Translations under genes and position numbers: made by a program
Notes under the pieces: generated by a model
Database searches by the model: none
The model's input: only the letters and a program-made list of their open reading frames with translations
Told to the model about the DNA's origin: nothing
Shown: positions 1-9,987 of the stretch, piece after piece
Layout of the letters: every line of letters starts with the position of its first letter
How positions within the stretch are numbered: the first letter of the stretch is position 1
Assembly: GCF_003859805.1 (NCBI RefSeq)
Contig: NZ_RQZG01000002.1
Coordinates: 124,001-188,000, forward strand
Length of the DNA: 64,000 nucleotides
Origin: Arachnia propionica
Lineage (GTDB): Bacteria > Actinomycetota > Actinomycetes > Propionibacteriales > Propionibacteriaceae
Direction: 5' to 3'

Positions 1-970
1 CCAGGGAGCCGACCTGCTCGAAGAACACCCGCTCACCCCGCGGCAGGGTGGCGTGCCACGCCTCGGGGCCCCAGTGCCAGCCCCGCCCCGGTGCCTCGGT
101 CGCCCTCGCCAGGGGGGAGCCCACCATGACTGCGTCCGCACCACAGGCGATCGCCTTCGCGATGTCCCCCGAACGTCCCACGGCCCCGTCCGCGATGAGG
201 TGGACGTAGCGTCCCCCCGACTCCTCGAGGTAGTCGCGGCGCGCCTCGGCGACATCGGCGACGGCAGAGGCCATCGGCACCTCGATGCCCAGCACCGAGG
301 CCGTGGTGTGGGTGGCTCCCCCGCCGAAGCCGACCAGCACGCCGGCCGCCCCGGCCCGCATCAGGTGGAGCGCCATCCGGTAGGTGGCACACCCGCCGAC
401 CAGCACCGGCGCGTCGAAGCGATAGATGAACTCCTTGAGGTTGAGTGGGTTCTCGGCCCCGTCGACGTGCTCGGCGGAGACCGTGGTGCCACGGATGACG
501 AAGAAGTCCACGCCACTGCGGGCGATGACATCGGCGAACTCCTGGGTCCTGGCCGGCGACAGGGCTCCGGCGACGGGCACCCCGGATGCCCGGATCTCCG
601 CCAGACGCGCCTCGATCAGCTCGGCCTTGACCGGCTCGGCGTAGACCTGCTGCAACCTGCGGGTGGCGGTCACCTGGTCAGCCGGTTCGGTCAGCTGCTC
701 GTAGGCCCGTGACGGGTCCTCGTAACGGGTCCACAGTCCTTCGAGGTTGAGCACCCCGAGTCCACCGAGCCGCCCCATCTCGATGGCCGTGGCCGGGGAC
801 ATCACCGAGTCCATGGGAGCAGCGACGACGGGGGCATCGAAGGTGACCGCATCGATCCGCCAGCTGAGGTCCACCTCGGACTCGGCGCGGGTGCGTCGGG
901 CCGGGGCGATGGCGACGTCATCGAAGGCGAAACCGCGCACGGTGTTCTTGGAGCGGCCGAGTTCATGCAT
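1..970 (-). CDS. guaB3: GuaB3 family IMP dehydrogenase-related protein, 3' end cut by window edge
   Basis: The 323 codons inside the window encode a TIM-barrel protein of the IMPDH/GMP reductase superfamily. It starts MHELGRSKNTVRGFAFDDVA, typical of the actinobacterial GuaB3 group, which lacks the CBS pair of true IMP dehydrogenase. The family is about 370 residues, so roughly the last 50 are outside. The first ATG of the overlapping ATGCATG was chosen because only it opens this frame, and an AAAGG stretch lies 7 nt upstream. It begins 11 nt after the guaB stop on the same strand, so the two are very likely co-transcribed. Its exact reaction is not settled by sequence; GMP reductase-like or IMPDH-like activity are both assigned in the family. 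Confidence 0.85.
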   Translation of the reverse strand, partial: MHELGRSKNTVRGFAFDDVAIAPARRTRAESEVDLSWRIDAVTFDAPVVAAPMDSVMSPATAIEMGRLGGLGVLNLEGLWTRYEDPSRAYEQLTEPADQVTATRRLQQVYAEPVKAELIEARLAEIRASGVPVAGALSPARTQEFADVIARSGVDFFVIRGTTVSAEHVDGAENPLNLKEFIYRFDAPVLVGGCATYRMALHLMRAGAAGVLVGFGGGATHTTASVLGIEVPMASAVADVAEARRDYLEESGGRYVHLIADGAVGRSGDIAKAIACGADAVMVGSPLARATEAPGRGWHWGPEAWHATLPRGERVFFEQVGSL

Positions 971-981
971 GGCAGGGCCTT

Positions 982-2610
<1,629 letters not shown>

Positions 2611-2622
2611 CAAGGAGGACCC

Positions 2623-2991
2623 ATGCCACGCTGGTTGCTCATCTCCCTCATCATCGTCGCCGTCATCGTGGTGGCGATCCTCGTCATGCCACGCCAGTCC
2701 CACAAGGGCGATCCCGCGAAGGTGGAGCGCACCTTCAGCGCCGAGGAGCAGTCCCTCATCGACTCCCGCACCGTCACCCCGGAGGAACTCGCCGCCAACG
2801 ACGGACTCGACGGGCGCCCCGCCTGGATCGCCGTGAACGGCGTCGTCTACGACGTCACGGAGCGGTGGCAGGAGGGCCGCCACCACGGGCTGTCGGCCGG
2901 GCGCGACCTCACGGAGGAGTTCATCAACTCCGGACACCCCGGCTCGGTCCTGCCGAAGATGAAGGTCGTCGGCTCCTTCGCACGCTCCTAG
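2623..2991 (+). CDS. Membrane-anchored cytochrome b5-like heme/steroid-binding domain protein
   Basis: The 122-residue protein has one N-terminal membrane helix (about residues 4-22, rich in Ile and Val) followed by a short linker and a cytochrome b5-like domain. The domain reads AWIAVNGVVYDVTERWQEG and then GRHHGLSAGRDLTEEF, the pattern of small bacterial cytochrome b5 proteins; histidines in the HHG and SGHPGS segments are candidate heme ligands. AAGGAGG sits 4 nt before the ATG. Ten bases separate its stop from the TetR start, so they form a two-gene operon. A role in membrane electron transfer or ligand binding is family knowledge; the actual partner is unknown. Confidence 0.8.
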   Translation: MPRWLLISLIIVAVIVVAILVMPRQSHKGDPAKVERTFSAEEQSLIDSRTVTPEELAANDGLDGRPAWIAVNGVVYDVTERWQEGRHHGLSAGRDLTEEFINSGHPGSVLPKMKVVGSFARS

Positions 2992-3000
2992 GATGAAGGC

Positions 3001-3555
3001 ATGCCGATCACGCCCGACCCGATCCTGGCCGCCGCCCGGGAGGAGTTCGCCCAGCACGGCTACGCACGGGCGGGCATGGCGAACATCGCCAGACGCGCCG
3101 GCATCGCCGTCGGCAGCCTCTACAACTCCTTCTCCTCGAAGAAGGACCTGTTCACCGAGGTCTACCTCATCGAGAACCGGGAGGCGAAGGCCGCGCTGCT
3201 CGCCGAGATGGACTGGTCCGAACCCAGGCAGGCCATCACACAGTGGGTCGCGGCCACCATCGCCACGGCAAGGGACAACCGCATCCTGGCCGAGTGGTTC
3301 GGTGATGCGCTCGGTGTGCACCTGCGGGCCGCTGCCGCCGCCGAGTTCTCCTGCGGCCTCCTCGAGCCGGCGTTGGCGTCCAGGATCAGTGAGTGGCGCG
3401 CCCGGGGTCTGGTCGCGGACGAGGTCAGTGACGAGTTGCTCGAGGAGCTCTACCTGGCGATGACCACCCTGGACCGTTCGGGCGCGGTCTCGTCCAGAGC
3501 CGTCGAATTCCTCATGACCGCTCTTCTCGAGAAGATCTTCCCCAGCGCCGGATGA
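3001..3555 (+). CDS. TetR/AcrR family transcriptional regulator
   Basis: The 184-residue protein has an N-terminal TetR helix-turn-helix (AAREEFAQHGYARAGMANIA, then RRAGIAVGSLYNSFSSKKDL) at residues 8-55 and an all-helical ligand-binding domain. It follows the cytochrome b5-like gene by 9 nt. The inverted repeat at 2580-2610 upstream of that gene makes self-regulation of the pair likely. Its 3' end overlaps the oppositely oriented TRIC-type gene by 44 bp, so the two transcripts share antisense sequence. The inducer cannot be read from sequence. Confidence 0.88.
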   Translation: MPITPDPILAAAREEFAQHGYARAGMANIARRAGIAVGSLYNSFSSKKDLFTEVYLIENREAKAALLAEMDWSEPRQAITQWVAATIATARDNRILAEWFGDALGVHLRAAAAAEFSCGLLEPALASRISEWRARGLVADEVSDELLEELYLAMTTLDRSGAVSSRAVEFLMTALLEKIFPSAG

Positions 3556-4180
3556 GCAGCCGGTCGCTGGAGGCGTGCCAGCCACGGACGATGGCGACGA
3601 TCCGCACGGTCGTGACCAGGGCCGCCGTGCCCGACATCCCGAGGACGCCGGCCAGGCCCAGGGCGTCCAGGGTGACGGTCAGCACCCCGCCCAGCAGGGC
3701 GGGCACCACGTAGAGCCGGGAGTGCCGCCTGAAGACCAGGGGAACCTCGGAGGCCAGGACATCGCGCAGGATGCCACCACCCACCCCGGTCACCGCCCCG
3801 ATGAGGGCGGCTGCGACGGGGTGCAGGCCGTACTGGAGCCCCCTGAGGGCACCGTCCACGACGAACAGTCCGAGTCCGATGGCGTCGAAGACCAGCAGCG
3901 GGGCACGTTCCCGGGCGTTCGGGGGCACCGTGAACATCACCACCAGACCCGTGGTGGCCGCGAGCCCGATCATCCACAGCTCCACGAGGGCCGCGACGGG
4001 CACCGCCCCCATCATCAGGTCGCGCATCACGCCACCGCCGACCGCAGTGACACAGGCCAGGGTGACGATCCCGACCCCGTCCATGTCCCGACGCTTGGCC
4101 GCAAGTGCCCCCGAGACCGCGAAGGCGATGATCCCGAAGGCGGCCAACCCGCCACGGGTCAGCGTCACAAGATCCCACAC
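3512..4180 (-). CDS. Trimeric intracellular cation (TRIC) channel-type membrane protein (UPF0126)
   Basis: The 222-residue protein has seven predicted hydrophobic segments arranged as two homologous halves. Each half carries a glycine-rich signature: TAVGGGVMRDLMMG in the first and TGVGGGILRDVLASEVP in the second. These GGG-x-x-RD repeats define the UPF0126/TRIC family, whose characterised members are potassium-permeable channels. The start is GTG. The C-terminus overlaps the end of the convergent TetR gene by 44 bp. The gene is 20 bp downstream of the Dyp peroxidase gene on the same strand, so co-transcription is plausible. Confidence 0.85.
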   Translation of the reverse strand: MWDLVTLTRGGLAAFGIIAFAVSGALAAKRRDMDGVGIVTLACVTAVGGGVMRDLMMGAVPVAALVELWMIGLAATTGLVVMFTVPPNARERAPLLVFDAIGLGLFVVDGALRGLQYGLHPVAAALIGAVTGVGGGILRDVLASEVPLVFRRHSRLYVVPALLGGVLTVTLDALGLAGVLGMSGTAALVTTVRIVAIVRGWHASSDRLLIRRWGRSSREERS

Positions 4181-4200
4181 GAGGATTCAGACCTGCCGTC

Positions 4201-5109
4201 TCAGTCCTCGTCGTCCTCGGGCAGGTAGGAGCACAGCGCCGTGGCCGACGGCACCACGTAGACCGACCCGCTGAGCGGCGTGGTGAAACGGGTCAGGGCA
4301 TCGCGCACCCCGTCGACCCCGGCCATCCTCCGCAGCATCTCGAACTGCCGGTACTGGTCCTTGCTGAAACCGACGAACAGGGTGCCGTGGTCCCCGGTCA
4401 CGCCGTAGGCGACGTTGCGGCGCAGGATGTCCAACTCCTCACCGTCGTGCTCCACGACCGTGCGGGAGACGTGTGAGGTCTCCGGCATCACGTCCTCGGG
4501 CAGCTCGATGCTGTCCGGCTTGGTCCGCCCGATGACCTCCTCCTGCTCCTTCTCGCTGAGGGTGAGCCAGTGCTTCTCGTGACGCCACTGCTGGAACAGC
4601 AGCACCGAGGAGCCGGCACCCGGCTCCCCCGGAGCGACGCAGGCCGCATCGGCCGCCTCCACCAACGGCGGGTTCTCACTGCCGTCGATGAAGCCGGTGA
4701 GGTCGCGGGACTGCTTGTAGTGCCAGCCCGAGAGCTCCGCTGCGACCTCCGCCAGCCCGGCGACGGCGGAGCGCAGCTCCGAGGTCCGGTCGAACAGCAC
4801 CGCACGCTCGGCACCAGCCAGCCACACCCAGACATCGTGCGGGGTGGCGGGGATCTGGTAGCCGGACTGTCCGGTGATGGGTTCTGCCCAGTCCACGACG
4901 TCGGCCGGCGTCTCGTCGGGCTGCAGGGCCCGCCAGAGGCTCGGGCGGACCCCGATCACCATGTTGCAGCCTCCCTCCGTGTGGTTGGCGGGCAACTCCA
5001 TGAGGCGACGGAGCACCTCCTCCAGCGCGTCGGGACGGACGAGGTCCAGCTCCAGGTAGGCGTTCTCCGGGGTACCGAGGGCGAAGATTCCAGGCTGCGG
5101 GATGGTCAT
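4201..5109 (-). CDS. Dyp-type heme peroxidase
   Basis: The 302-residue protein carries the family signature GFIDGSENP with the distal Asp, the proximal heme ligand region ETSHVSR, and a downstream ILRRN arginine. It ends in the conserved C-terminal block LFVGFSKDQYRQFEMLRRM. No Sec or Tat signal is visible, so it should act in the cytoplasm or as encapsulated cargo, although no encapsulin gene is in the window. Dyp peroxidases use H2O2 to oxidise dyes, phenolics and possibly porphyrins. The ATG is preceded by TAACGT with 6 nt between them and no Shine-Dalgarno sequence, suggesting a leaderless mRNA. Confidence 0.93.
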   Translation of the reverse strand: MTIPQPGIFALGTPENAYLELDLVRPDALEEVLRRLMELPANHTEGGCNMVIGVRPSLWRALQPDETPADVVDWAEPITGQSGYQIPATPHDVWVWLAGAERAVLFDRTSELRSAVAGLAEVAAELSGWHYKQSRDLTGFIDGSENPPLVEAADAACVAPGEPGAGSSVLLFQQWRHEKHWLTLSEKEQEEVIGRTKPDSIELPEDVMPETSHVSRTVVEHDGEELDILRRNVAYGVTGDHGTLFVGFSKDQYRQFEMLRRMAGVDGVRDALTRFTTPLSGSVYVVPSATALCSYLPEDDED

Positions 5110-5115
5110 GGGAAC

Positions 5116-5121
5116 ACGTTA
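5116..5121 (-). promoter_or_regulatory. Leaderless -10 element of the Dyp peroxidase gene
   Basis: On the minus strand TAACGT is followed by six bases (GTTCCC) and the ATG. Transcription would begin at or next to the start codon. No ribosome-binding sequence lies between. Confidence 0.5.
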
Positions 5122-5181
5122 GCGCCCCACTGCGACATTCTCGCGCCGCCGAACCGGGAAGGACAACCGCACGGGACGGGA

Positions 5182-6525
5182 TCAGCCCTCGACCCAGGTG
5201 GATCCCCGGTCGAAACCGGTGCTGGCGGACCACGACGCATGCTCCGCCAACCGCTCCGGACGACCGTGCTGCTGCTGGATCCGTTGACCGGCCCTCAGCC
5301 GGATCTCGTTGTCGTCGATGACCAGTCCGGTCGGCTGGTCGTCGTTGCGGTAGATGTAGGCGTTGACGGCGTCGTGGAACCTGTTGCCCGTGATGGTGAG
5401 CCCCATCGGGAGCTCCTCGGAGTAGGAGAGCAGGTGGACCCCTCCGGCCTCCTTGTCCGGGCGTGCCCGGTACCCCCACCCGACACCGGCGTCGGTGCAG
5501 TGGTTCCCGGTGAAGGTGCAGTCGACGTATCCCGCGCCCTCACCGTCATGGCGCAGCTCCCGCAGGAGAGCGCCGTGCTCGTCACGGACGGCCTGCCCCC
5601 TGGACCAGATCTCGAAGGACTGGCTGCACCGGGTGATGCGGTTGTCCCGCACGTGCACGTCGGACCAGCCGTGACGGAGCACCGGTTCGTCCTTCGTGGT
5701 CTCCACCACCTGCTCGCCCTGCAGGGTGACGGCCACGTCGTAGACGTCCTGGATGACGTTGCCCTCGACCAGGACGTCATGGCTGTTGATCCACATCTCC
5801 ACCCCGTTGCCGTAGCGGGTGCCGGGGACGGGGAAGGTGAGCAGCTCGCTGCCACCGATCTCCCGGATCCGGTTGCCCCGCACCCGGACCCCCCTCGCGT
5901 CGAGCACCTGCACCCCGTGGCCACCACAGCCCACGAGGTCCAGCCCCTCGATGGTCATGTCGCTCACGGCCTGGAACAACCTGCCGTCGACCGCGGCCAG
6001 CACCTCACCGCGTCGGCTCGGGTTGTCCTGGCTGTGGACGGTGAGGGTGCCCTCCCCGAGATCACAGCACCAGTCCCAGTCGTGGATGAGTTCGTCGGGG
6101 CTCATCCTCCGCCCCGTGAGGAACTCCCCGTTGACACGGAGCAGGCCGACGTTGACATCGGTGGTCGAGCGGTTCCCGGTGTGGGTGCCGGGGTCGTCCA
6201 GCTGGATCCGCCACCGGTTCCGGCCGAGGGCACGCCAGGCATCAGGGCGGTCCAGCACCTTGTAGCCCACGATCCGGGGACGTTCCCCACGGCCGTAGGC
6301 CCCGAAGGTGATCCGGCCCTCCCCCTGGAGGGAGCCGAGGTCGCTGAACTGGCCGTGGAACCGGTGCCCGGCGTGGAACAACACGGTGTCCCCGCGCACG
6401 ACCTCCCCCCGCTCGATGGCCTGCAGCACCCGGGGGATGGTGGCCCAGGGCCTGGCCACGGAGGTTCCCGGGTCCTCGTCCCGGCCCTCGGTGGAGACGT
6501 GGAAGGTGTTTCCGGAACTCGGCAT
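5182..6525 (-). CDS. Right-handed parallel beta-helix protein, signal-less paralogue 1
   Basis: The 447-residue protein is a pectate-lyase-like beta-helix with serial N-x-I/V turn motifs (VRGNRIREIGG, VEGNVIQDVYD, VRDNRITRCSQ, ITGNRFHDAVN). It shares conserved blocks with the proteins at 19868-21235 and 21625-23055: GYKVLDR, GGHGVQV, RYGNGVE, CSQSFEIWSRG and the end motif TGFDR. Unlike them it has no signal peptide: the ATG at 6525, with AGGAGC 6 nt upstream, gives MPSSGNTFHVSTEGRD directly. The frame is open to 6591 but adds no hydrophobic stretch. It follows the sugar ABC permease genes on the same strand, with its own LacI-type operator between. Family folds include lyases and glycoside hydrolases; no catalytic residues are assigned. 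Confidence 0.8.
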   Translation of the reverse strand: MPSSGNTFHVSTEGRDEDPGTSVARPWATIPRVLQAIERGEVVRGDTVLFHAGHRFHGQFSDLGSLQGEGRITFGAYGRGERPRIVGYKVLDRPDAWRALGRNRWRIQLDDPGTHTGNRSTTDVNVGLLRVNGEFLTGRRMSPDELIHDWDWCCDLGEGTLTVHSQDNPSRRGEVLAAVDGRLFQAVSDMTIEGLDLVGCGGHGVQVLDARGVRVRGNRIREIGGSELLTFPVPGTRYGNGVEMWINSHDVLVEGNVIQDVYDVAVTLQGEQVVETTKDEPVLRHGWSDVHVRDNRITRCSQSFEIWSRGQAVRDEHGALLRELRHDGEGAGYVDCTFTGNHCTDAGVGWGYRARPDKEAGGVHLLSYSEELPMGLTITGNRFHDAVNAYIYRNDDQPTGLVIDDNEIRLRAGQRIQQQHGRPERLAEHASWSASTGFDRGSTWVEG

Positions 6526-6596
6526 GGCTGCTCCTGTGGGAGGCGGCCGGCACGACGACCGCGGTGTCGGAAGGGTGGATGGCGACGCCACCAGCG

Positions 6597-6610
6597 TAAG
6601 AGCGCTCTCA
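6597..6610 (-). promoter_or_regulatory. LacI-family-type operator
   Basis: TAAGAGCGCTCTCA is a near-perfect palindrome centred on GCGC, the hallmark of LacI/GalR operators in actinobacterial sugar operons. It lies about 72 bp upstream of the beta-helix gene ending at 5182 and 30 bp after the ABC permease stop. No LacI-family gene is in the window. Confidence 0.6.
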
Positions 6611-6639
6611 CTTCACTGCAAGACCACCGGCGGGAGGGC

Positions 6640-7485
6640 TCACGTCTTGATCGCGCCATCGGTCAGTCCCCTGAGGAACTGGCGGGAACCGAGCATGAAC
6701 ACCAGCAGCAGTGGGGTCACCGCGATCACAGCACTCATCATGAGCATCCCGTAGTCCGTGCCGTGGGCGGTCTGCAGCTGGGACAGTGCCACCTGCAGGG
6801 TCAGCTGGTTCGGGTTCGTCAGCACGATCAACGGCCACAGGAAGTCGTTCCAGGAGCCGATGAAGGTGAAGATGCCGAGGAACGCCAGCGCCGGTCGGGC
6901 CGCGGGCAGGGCGACGTGCAGGTACTGCCGGAAGAAACCACACCCGTCGATGGTGGCGGCCTCCAACAGCTCGACGTGGACCGCACTGGTGAAGTACTGC
7001 CTGAGCCAGAAGATCCCGAAGGCGTTGGCGAAGGCCGGGAACATCACGGCCTGAAGCTTCCCCACCCAGCCGATCTCACTCATGATGAGGAACAACGGGA
7101 TGGTCGAGAGCTGCCCCGGCAGCAGGAAGGTCAGCATGATGATCCCGAACAGCACACCACGCCCCTTGAAGGAGTACTTCGCGAAGGCGAAGGCGGCGAT
7201 CGAGTCCAGGAACAGCACCACGGCGGTCACCACGAGGGCGACCAGACAGGTGTTGGCCATCGCGGCCCACACGTTGACCGTGTTGATGACGGTGAGGAAG
7301 TTCTCCATCCCGCGATCCCCGGGCAGCAGCGGCGGCGGGAACTCGTAGATCGCGGCGGAGCGGTGCGTGGACAGCACGAACATCCAGTAGAAGGGGAAGA
7401 AGGCCAGCAGCGCCCCGACGATGAGGAAGGCGTGCCTGCCGATCGCGCTCAACCGGATGGGACGACGACGGGTCACCGTGCTCAC
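6640..7485 (-). CDS. Carbohydrate ABC transporter permease, MalG type
   Basis: The 281-residue protein has six hydrophobic helices and the inner-membrane-component EAA loop (EAATIDGCGFFRQYLHVALP) that contacts the ATPase. It belongs to the CUT1 family of sugar importers. It overlaps the upstream permease gene by 4 nt, so the two form a translationally coupled pair. The partners are the permease at 7482-8420 and the binding lipoprotein at 8420-9739. No ATPase gene is present in the cluster, so a shared MsiK/MalK-type ATPase encoded elsewhere is expected. Confidence 0.93.
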   Translation of the reverse strand: MSTVTRRRPIRLSAIGRHAFLIVGALLAFFPFYWMFVLSTHRSAAIYEFPPPLLPGDRGMENFLTVINTVNVWAAMANTCLVALVVTAVVLFLDSIAAFAFAKYSFKGRGVLFGIIMLTFLLPGQLSTIPLFLIMSEIGWVGKLQAVMFPAFANAFGIFWLRQYFTSAVHVELLEAATIDGCGFFRQYLHVALPAARPALAFLGIFTFIGSWNDFLWPLIVLTNPNQLTLQVALSQLQTAHGTDYGMLMMSAVIAVTPLLLVFMLGSRQFLRGLTDGAIKT

Positions 7486-8420
7486 GACTCCCTCCCCCTG
7501 GCCGCGAACCAGTTGATGATGGCGAACACCAGCACCACGCCCACCACCCCCCAGGCGATGGCGGCACCGTAGCCGTACCGGTTGTCCTTGAAGGCCGCGG
7601 CGTAAAAGTACATCACCATCGTCAACCCGGAGTTGCCGACCCCGCCACTGGCCGCCGCGCTGCCGACCTGGGAGCTGGTCAGCACCTGCGACTCGGTGAA
7701 CGACTGCAGGGACCCGATGGTGGACATGATCGTCACGAACAGCACGATGGGTCGCAGCAGCGGCAGGGTGATGGTGAAGAACTGCTTCACCGACCCCGCC
7801 CCGTCGAGGGCCGCCGCCTCATAGATCTGACGCGGGATGGACTGCAGCCCCGCCAGGATGATGAGCGCGTTGTACCCGACGAAGCTCCATGTGGTCAGCG
7901 TCGCGATGGCGATCTTGATCCCCCACTCGGTCTGCAGCCACCGGATGTTGCTCATCCCGACGGCGTTGAGCAGGGCGTTGGCCACCCCGAAGTTGCTGGA
8001 GAAGATGGAGCCGAACAGGATGCCCATCGCCACCAGTGAGGTGACGTTCGGCAGCAGGTAGGCCACCCGGTAGGTGTTGGAGAACCGGGTGACGCTGTTG
8101 AGCGCCAGCGCGACGAGGGTGGCCAGGGTCAGACACGGCACCGTCGACATCACCCACAGGATGAGGGTGTTGACCAAGGATTTCCAGAACAGCTTGTCGG
8201 TGACGAGCCATTCGTAGTTCTTCAACCCGATGAAGCGGGCCTCCCCCAGCCCGGACCAGCTGGTCAGCGAGATGTAGGCGGTGAAGATGATCGGGATGGC
8301 CGAGAACACCAGGAAGAGCAGGTAGTAGGGCGAGACGGCCAGGTAGAGCGGGAGAGCACGTCGCCCCCGCACACCCAGCGTGCCGGGCTCCTGGCTTCCC
8401 GTGCGGGGGCGACGACTCAT
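7482..8420 (-). CDS. Carbohydrate ABC transporter permease, MalF/UgpA type
   Basis: The 312-residue protein has six hydrophobic segments, beginning with LAVSPYYLLFLVFSAIPIIF, and an EAA-type loop (YEAAALDGAGSVKQFFTITL). It is the heterodimer partner of the MalG-type permease downstream. Its ATG overlaps the stop of the binding-protein gene (TGATG) and its stop overlaps the next permease by 4 nt, showing a tight three-gene transport operon. Sugar specificity cannot be read from the permeases; the neighbouring mannosidase operon suggests manno-oligosaccharides or N-glycan fragments. Confidence 0.93.
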   Translation of the reverse strand: MSRRPRTGSQEPGTLGVRGRRALPLYLAVSPYYLLFLVFSAIPIIFTAYISLTSWSGLGEARFIGLKNYEWLVTDKLFWKSLVNTLILWVMSTVPCLTLATLVALALNSVTRFSNTYRVAYLLPNVTSLVAMGILFGSIFSSNFGVANALLNAVGMSNIRWLQTEWGIKIAIATLTTWSFVGYNALIILAGLQSIPRQIYEAAALDGAGSVKQFFTITLPLLRPIVLFVTIMSTIGSLQSFTESQVLTSSQVGSAAASGGVGNSGLTMVMYFYAAAFKDNRYGYGAAIAWGVVGVVLVFAIINWFAARGRES

Positions 8421-9739
8421 CAGAGGCTCAGCCCTTCCTGCTCGGCCAACCGCTTGGCGGCCTCGACGGCGTCGTTCCAGGCCTGCTCCGGGTCCTTGCC
8501 GCTGGCCTCGACGAGCTGGAGCTCGGCGTAGAACGGCCCACTCACGGTGCCGTTGGCCGGGTGCTCGTGGAGCGGACGGACCGTCTCGGCGGCCCTGGCG
8601 AAGAGTTCTCCCGCAGCCTGGCCCCCGAGGAACTCCACCGGCGCCTTCAGCTCGTCGGAGGCGAAGGCCGCCGAGTTGGCCGGGAAGTTGCCCTTGTCCA
8701 CGTACTCGAGGATCTGGTTCTCGGGGTTCAGGATGTGCAGGATCACCTCGAGGGCCTGTCCCGCGTCGGCCGTCCCCGCCGGGATGGCCAGGAAGGAGCC
8801 ACCGTTGTTCGTCGCCTCGCCGGGGTGCTCACACACGTGCCACGTGCCCGCGGTGTCGGGGGCATCCACCATGAGGTCGGCCAGGTGCCAGGAGGCCCCG
8901 AAGTCGGCGGGGAGCTTGCCCGCTGCCACCGCAGCCGTGGAGTCCGGGGAGTTGGAGGTGAGCGCTGCCGAGATGCCCAGACCGTGGGCCTTGACGGCCC
9001 GGTCCCAGGCCTCACGGATGTGGGTCTCACCGCCGATGAACTTGTGGGACCTGTCGATGAAGTTCATCCCGGACTGCTGCACCATGATGTCGAACAGTCC
9101 TGAGATGTTGCGGATGAGGAAGGTCTCGGCATCCTTGCCCTTCATCTCCACGCCGAGGGAGAAGTACTCGTCCCAGGTCCGGATCGCGGCCCCGAGGGCA
9201 TCGGGCTCCGAGGGCAACCCCATGGCCTCGAGGATGTCGAAACGGTAGAACAACGCGGTGGGGCCGATGTCGATGGGAATACCGAGCTGACGACCATCCT
9301 CGGTGGTGGCCTGGGCCCACTTCCAGTCCAGGAAGTCCCCCTTCTTCTCCGCTGCACCCAGCGTGTTGAGGTCGACGAAGTAGTCCGCCTGGGCGGCGAA
9401 GAAGGCGATGTCCTCACCCTTGACCCCCGTGATGGAGGGCTTGGCCTCCTTGCCCTGGAGGGTCACGGAGAGCTTCTGCTTGAAGTCGCCACCGATGACG
9501 TCCTGGCGCAGCGAGACGTTCGGGAACGTCGTCCTCACCGAGTCCAGGACCTGCTGGGCGAAGCCCTCGGGCCAGGTCCACAGCACCATCTCGGCGGCCT
9601 CACCGGATGCTCCGGCGGAGCCTCCTGAAGGGCTCGTGGTGGGGTTGACGGCCGTGGAACAGGCCGTGAGCGCGGTCGCCAGCGAGGCGACGCCTCCGAG
9701 GGTGAGCACTCCGCGACGAGAGATGCGGCAGGTGGTCAT
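8420..9739 (-). CDS. Sugar ABC transporter substrate-binding lipoprotein
   Basis: The 439-residue protein starts MTTCRISRRGVLTLGG and has a lipobox LTAC at about residues 24-27, so it should be a lipoprotein anchored outside the membrane. The twin arginines (ISRRGVL) suggest Tat export. The mature part is a family 1 extracellular solute-binding protein (MVLWTWPEGFAQQVLDS near the start). The ATG at 9739 was chosen over an upstream ATG because AAGGAG lies just before it. It leads the transport operon and diverges from the DeoR-type regulator gene across about 250 bp, so one regulator may control both sides. Confidence 0.92.
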   Translation of the reverse strand: MTTCRISRRGVLTLGGVASLATALTACSTAVNPTTSPSGGSAGASGEAAEMVLWTWPEGFAQQVLDSVRTTFPNVSLRQDVIGGDFKQKLSVTLQGKEAKPSITGVKGEDIAFFAAQADYFVDLNTLGAAEKKGDFLDWKWAQATTEDGRQLGIPIDIGPTALFYRFDILEAMGLPSEPDALGAAIRTWDEYFSLGVEMKGKDAETFLIRNISGLFDIMVQQSGMNFIDRSHKFIGGETHIREAWDRAVKAHGLGISAALTSNSPDSTAAVAAGKLPADFGASWHLADLMVDAPDTAGTWHVCEHPGEATNNGGSFLAIPAGTADAGQALEVILHILNPENQILEYVDKGNFPANSAAFASDELKAPVEFLGGQAAGELFARAAETVRPLHEHPANGTVSGPFYAELQLVEASGKDPEQAWNDAVEAAKRLAEQEGLSL

Positions 9740-9909
9740 GGTCCTTCTCCTTGGATCTTTCACTTGGCTGCGGGCCACACAGCCGGGGCCTCACCGGGCA
9801 GGGGATGACACGGTTCCCCGTCGGGGGAGTGCACGTCCTGGTGCGTCATCCGCTTCCTCCATCGTTGAGGGCATCCTGCTGGCCTTGGCTCAGGTTAGGA
9901 TGCACGGTC

Positions 9910-9934
9910 TTGAGTGTCAATGCTTGAGTTTGAA
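9910..9934. promoter_or_regulatory. Paired direct repeats in divergent ABC/DeoR promoter region
   Basis: TTGAGTGTCAA (9910-9920) and TTGAGTTTGAA (9924-9934) are spaced 14 bp start to start in the gap between the binding-protein gene and the DeoR-type gene. DeoR regulators commonly bind short direct repeats, so this is a reasonable operator candidate. The binding is inferred. Confidence 0.45.
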
Positions 9935-9952
9935 GTTTTTTGATCGTTCTTG

Positions 9953-9981
9953 TTGCGCACCGACCGAACCAGGGCTAAGTT
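9953..9981 (+). promoter_or_regulatory. Leaderless promoter of the DeoR-led catabolic operon
   Basis: TTGCGC (9953-9958) and TAAGTT (9976-9981) are 17 bp apart, and the ATG at 9988 follows the -10 box by 6 bp. Transcription should start at the start codon itself. Confidence 0.6.
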
Positions 9982-9987
9982 TGCGGC

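Noticed and set aside
4570-7572. Plus-strand frame of about 1000 codons opposite the Dyp and ABC genes
   Set aside because: Same antisense artefact; conserved family motifs are all on the minus strand.
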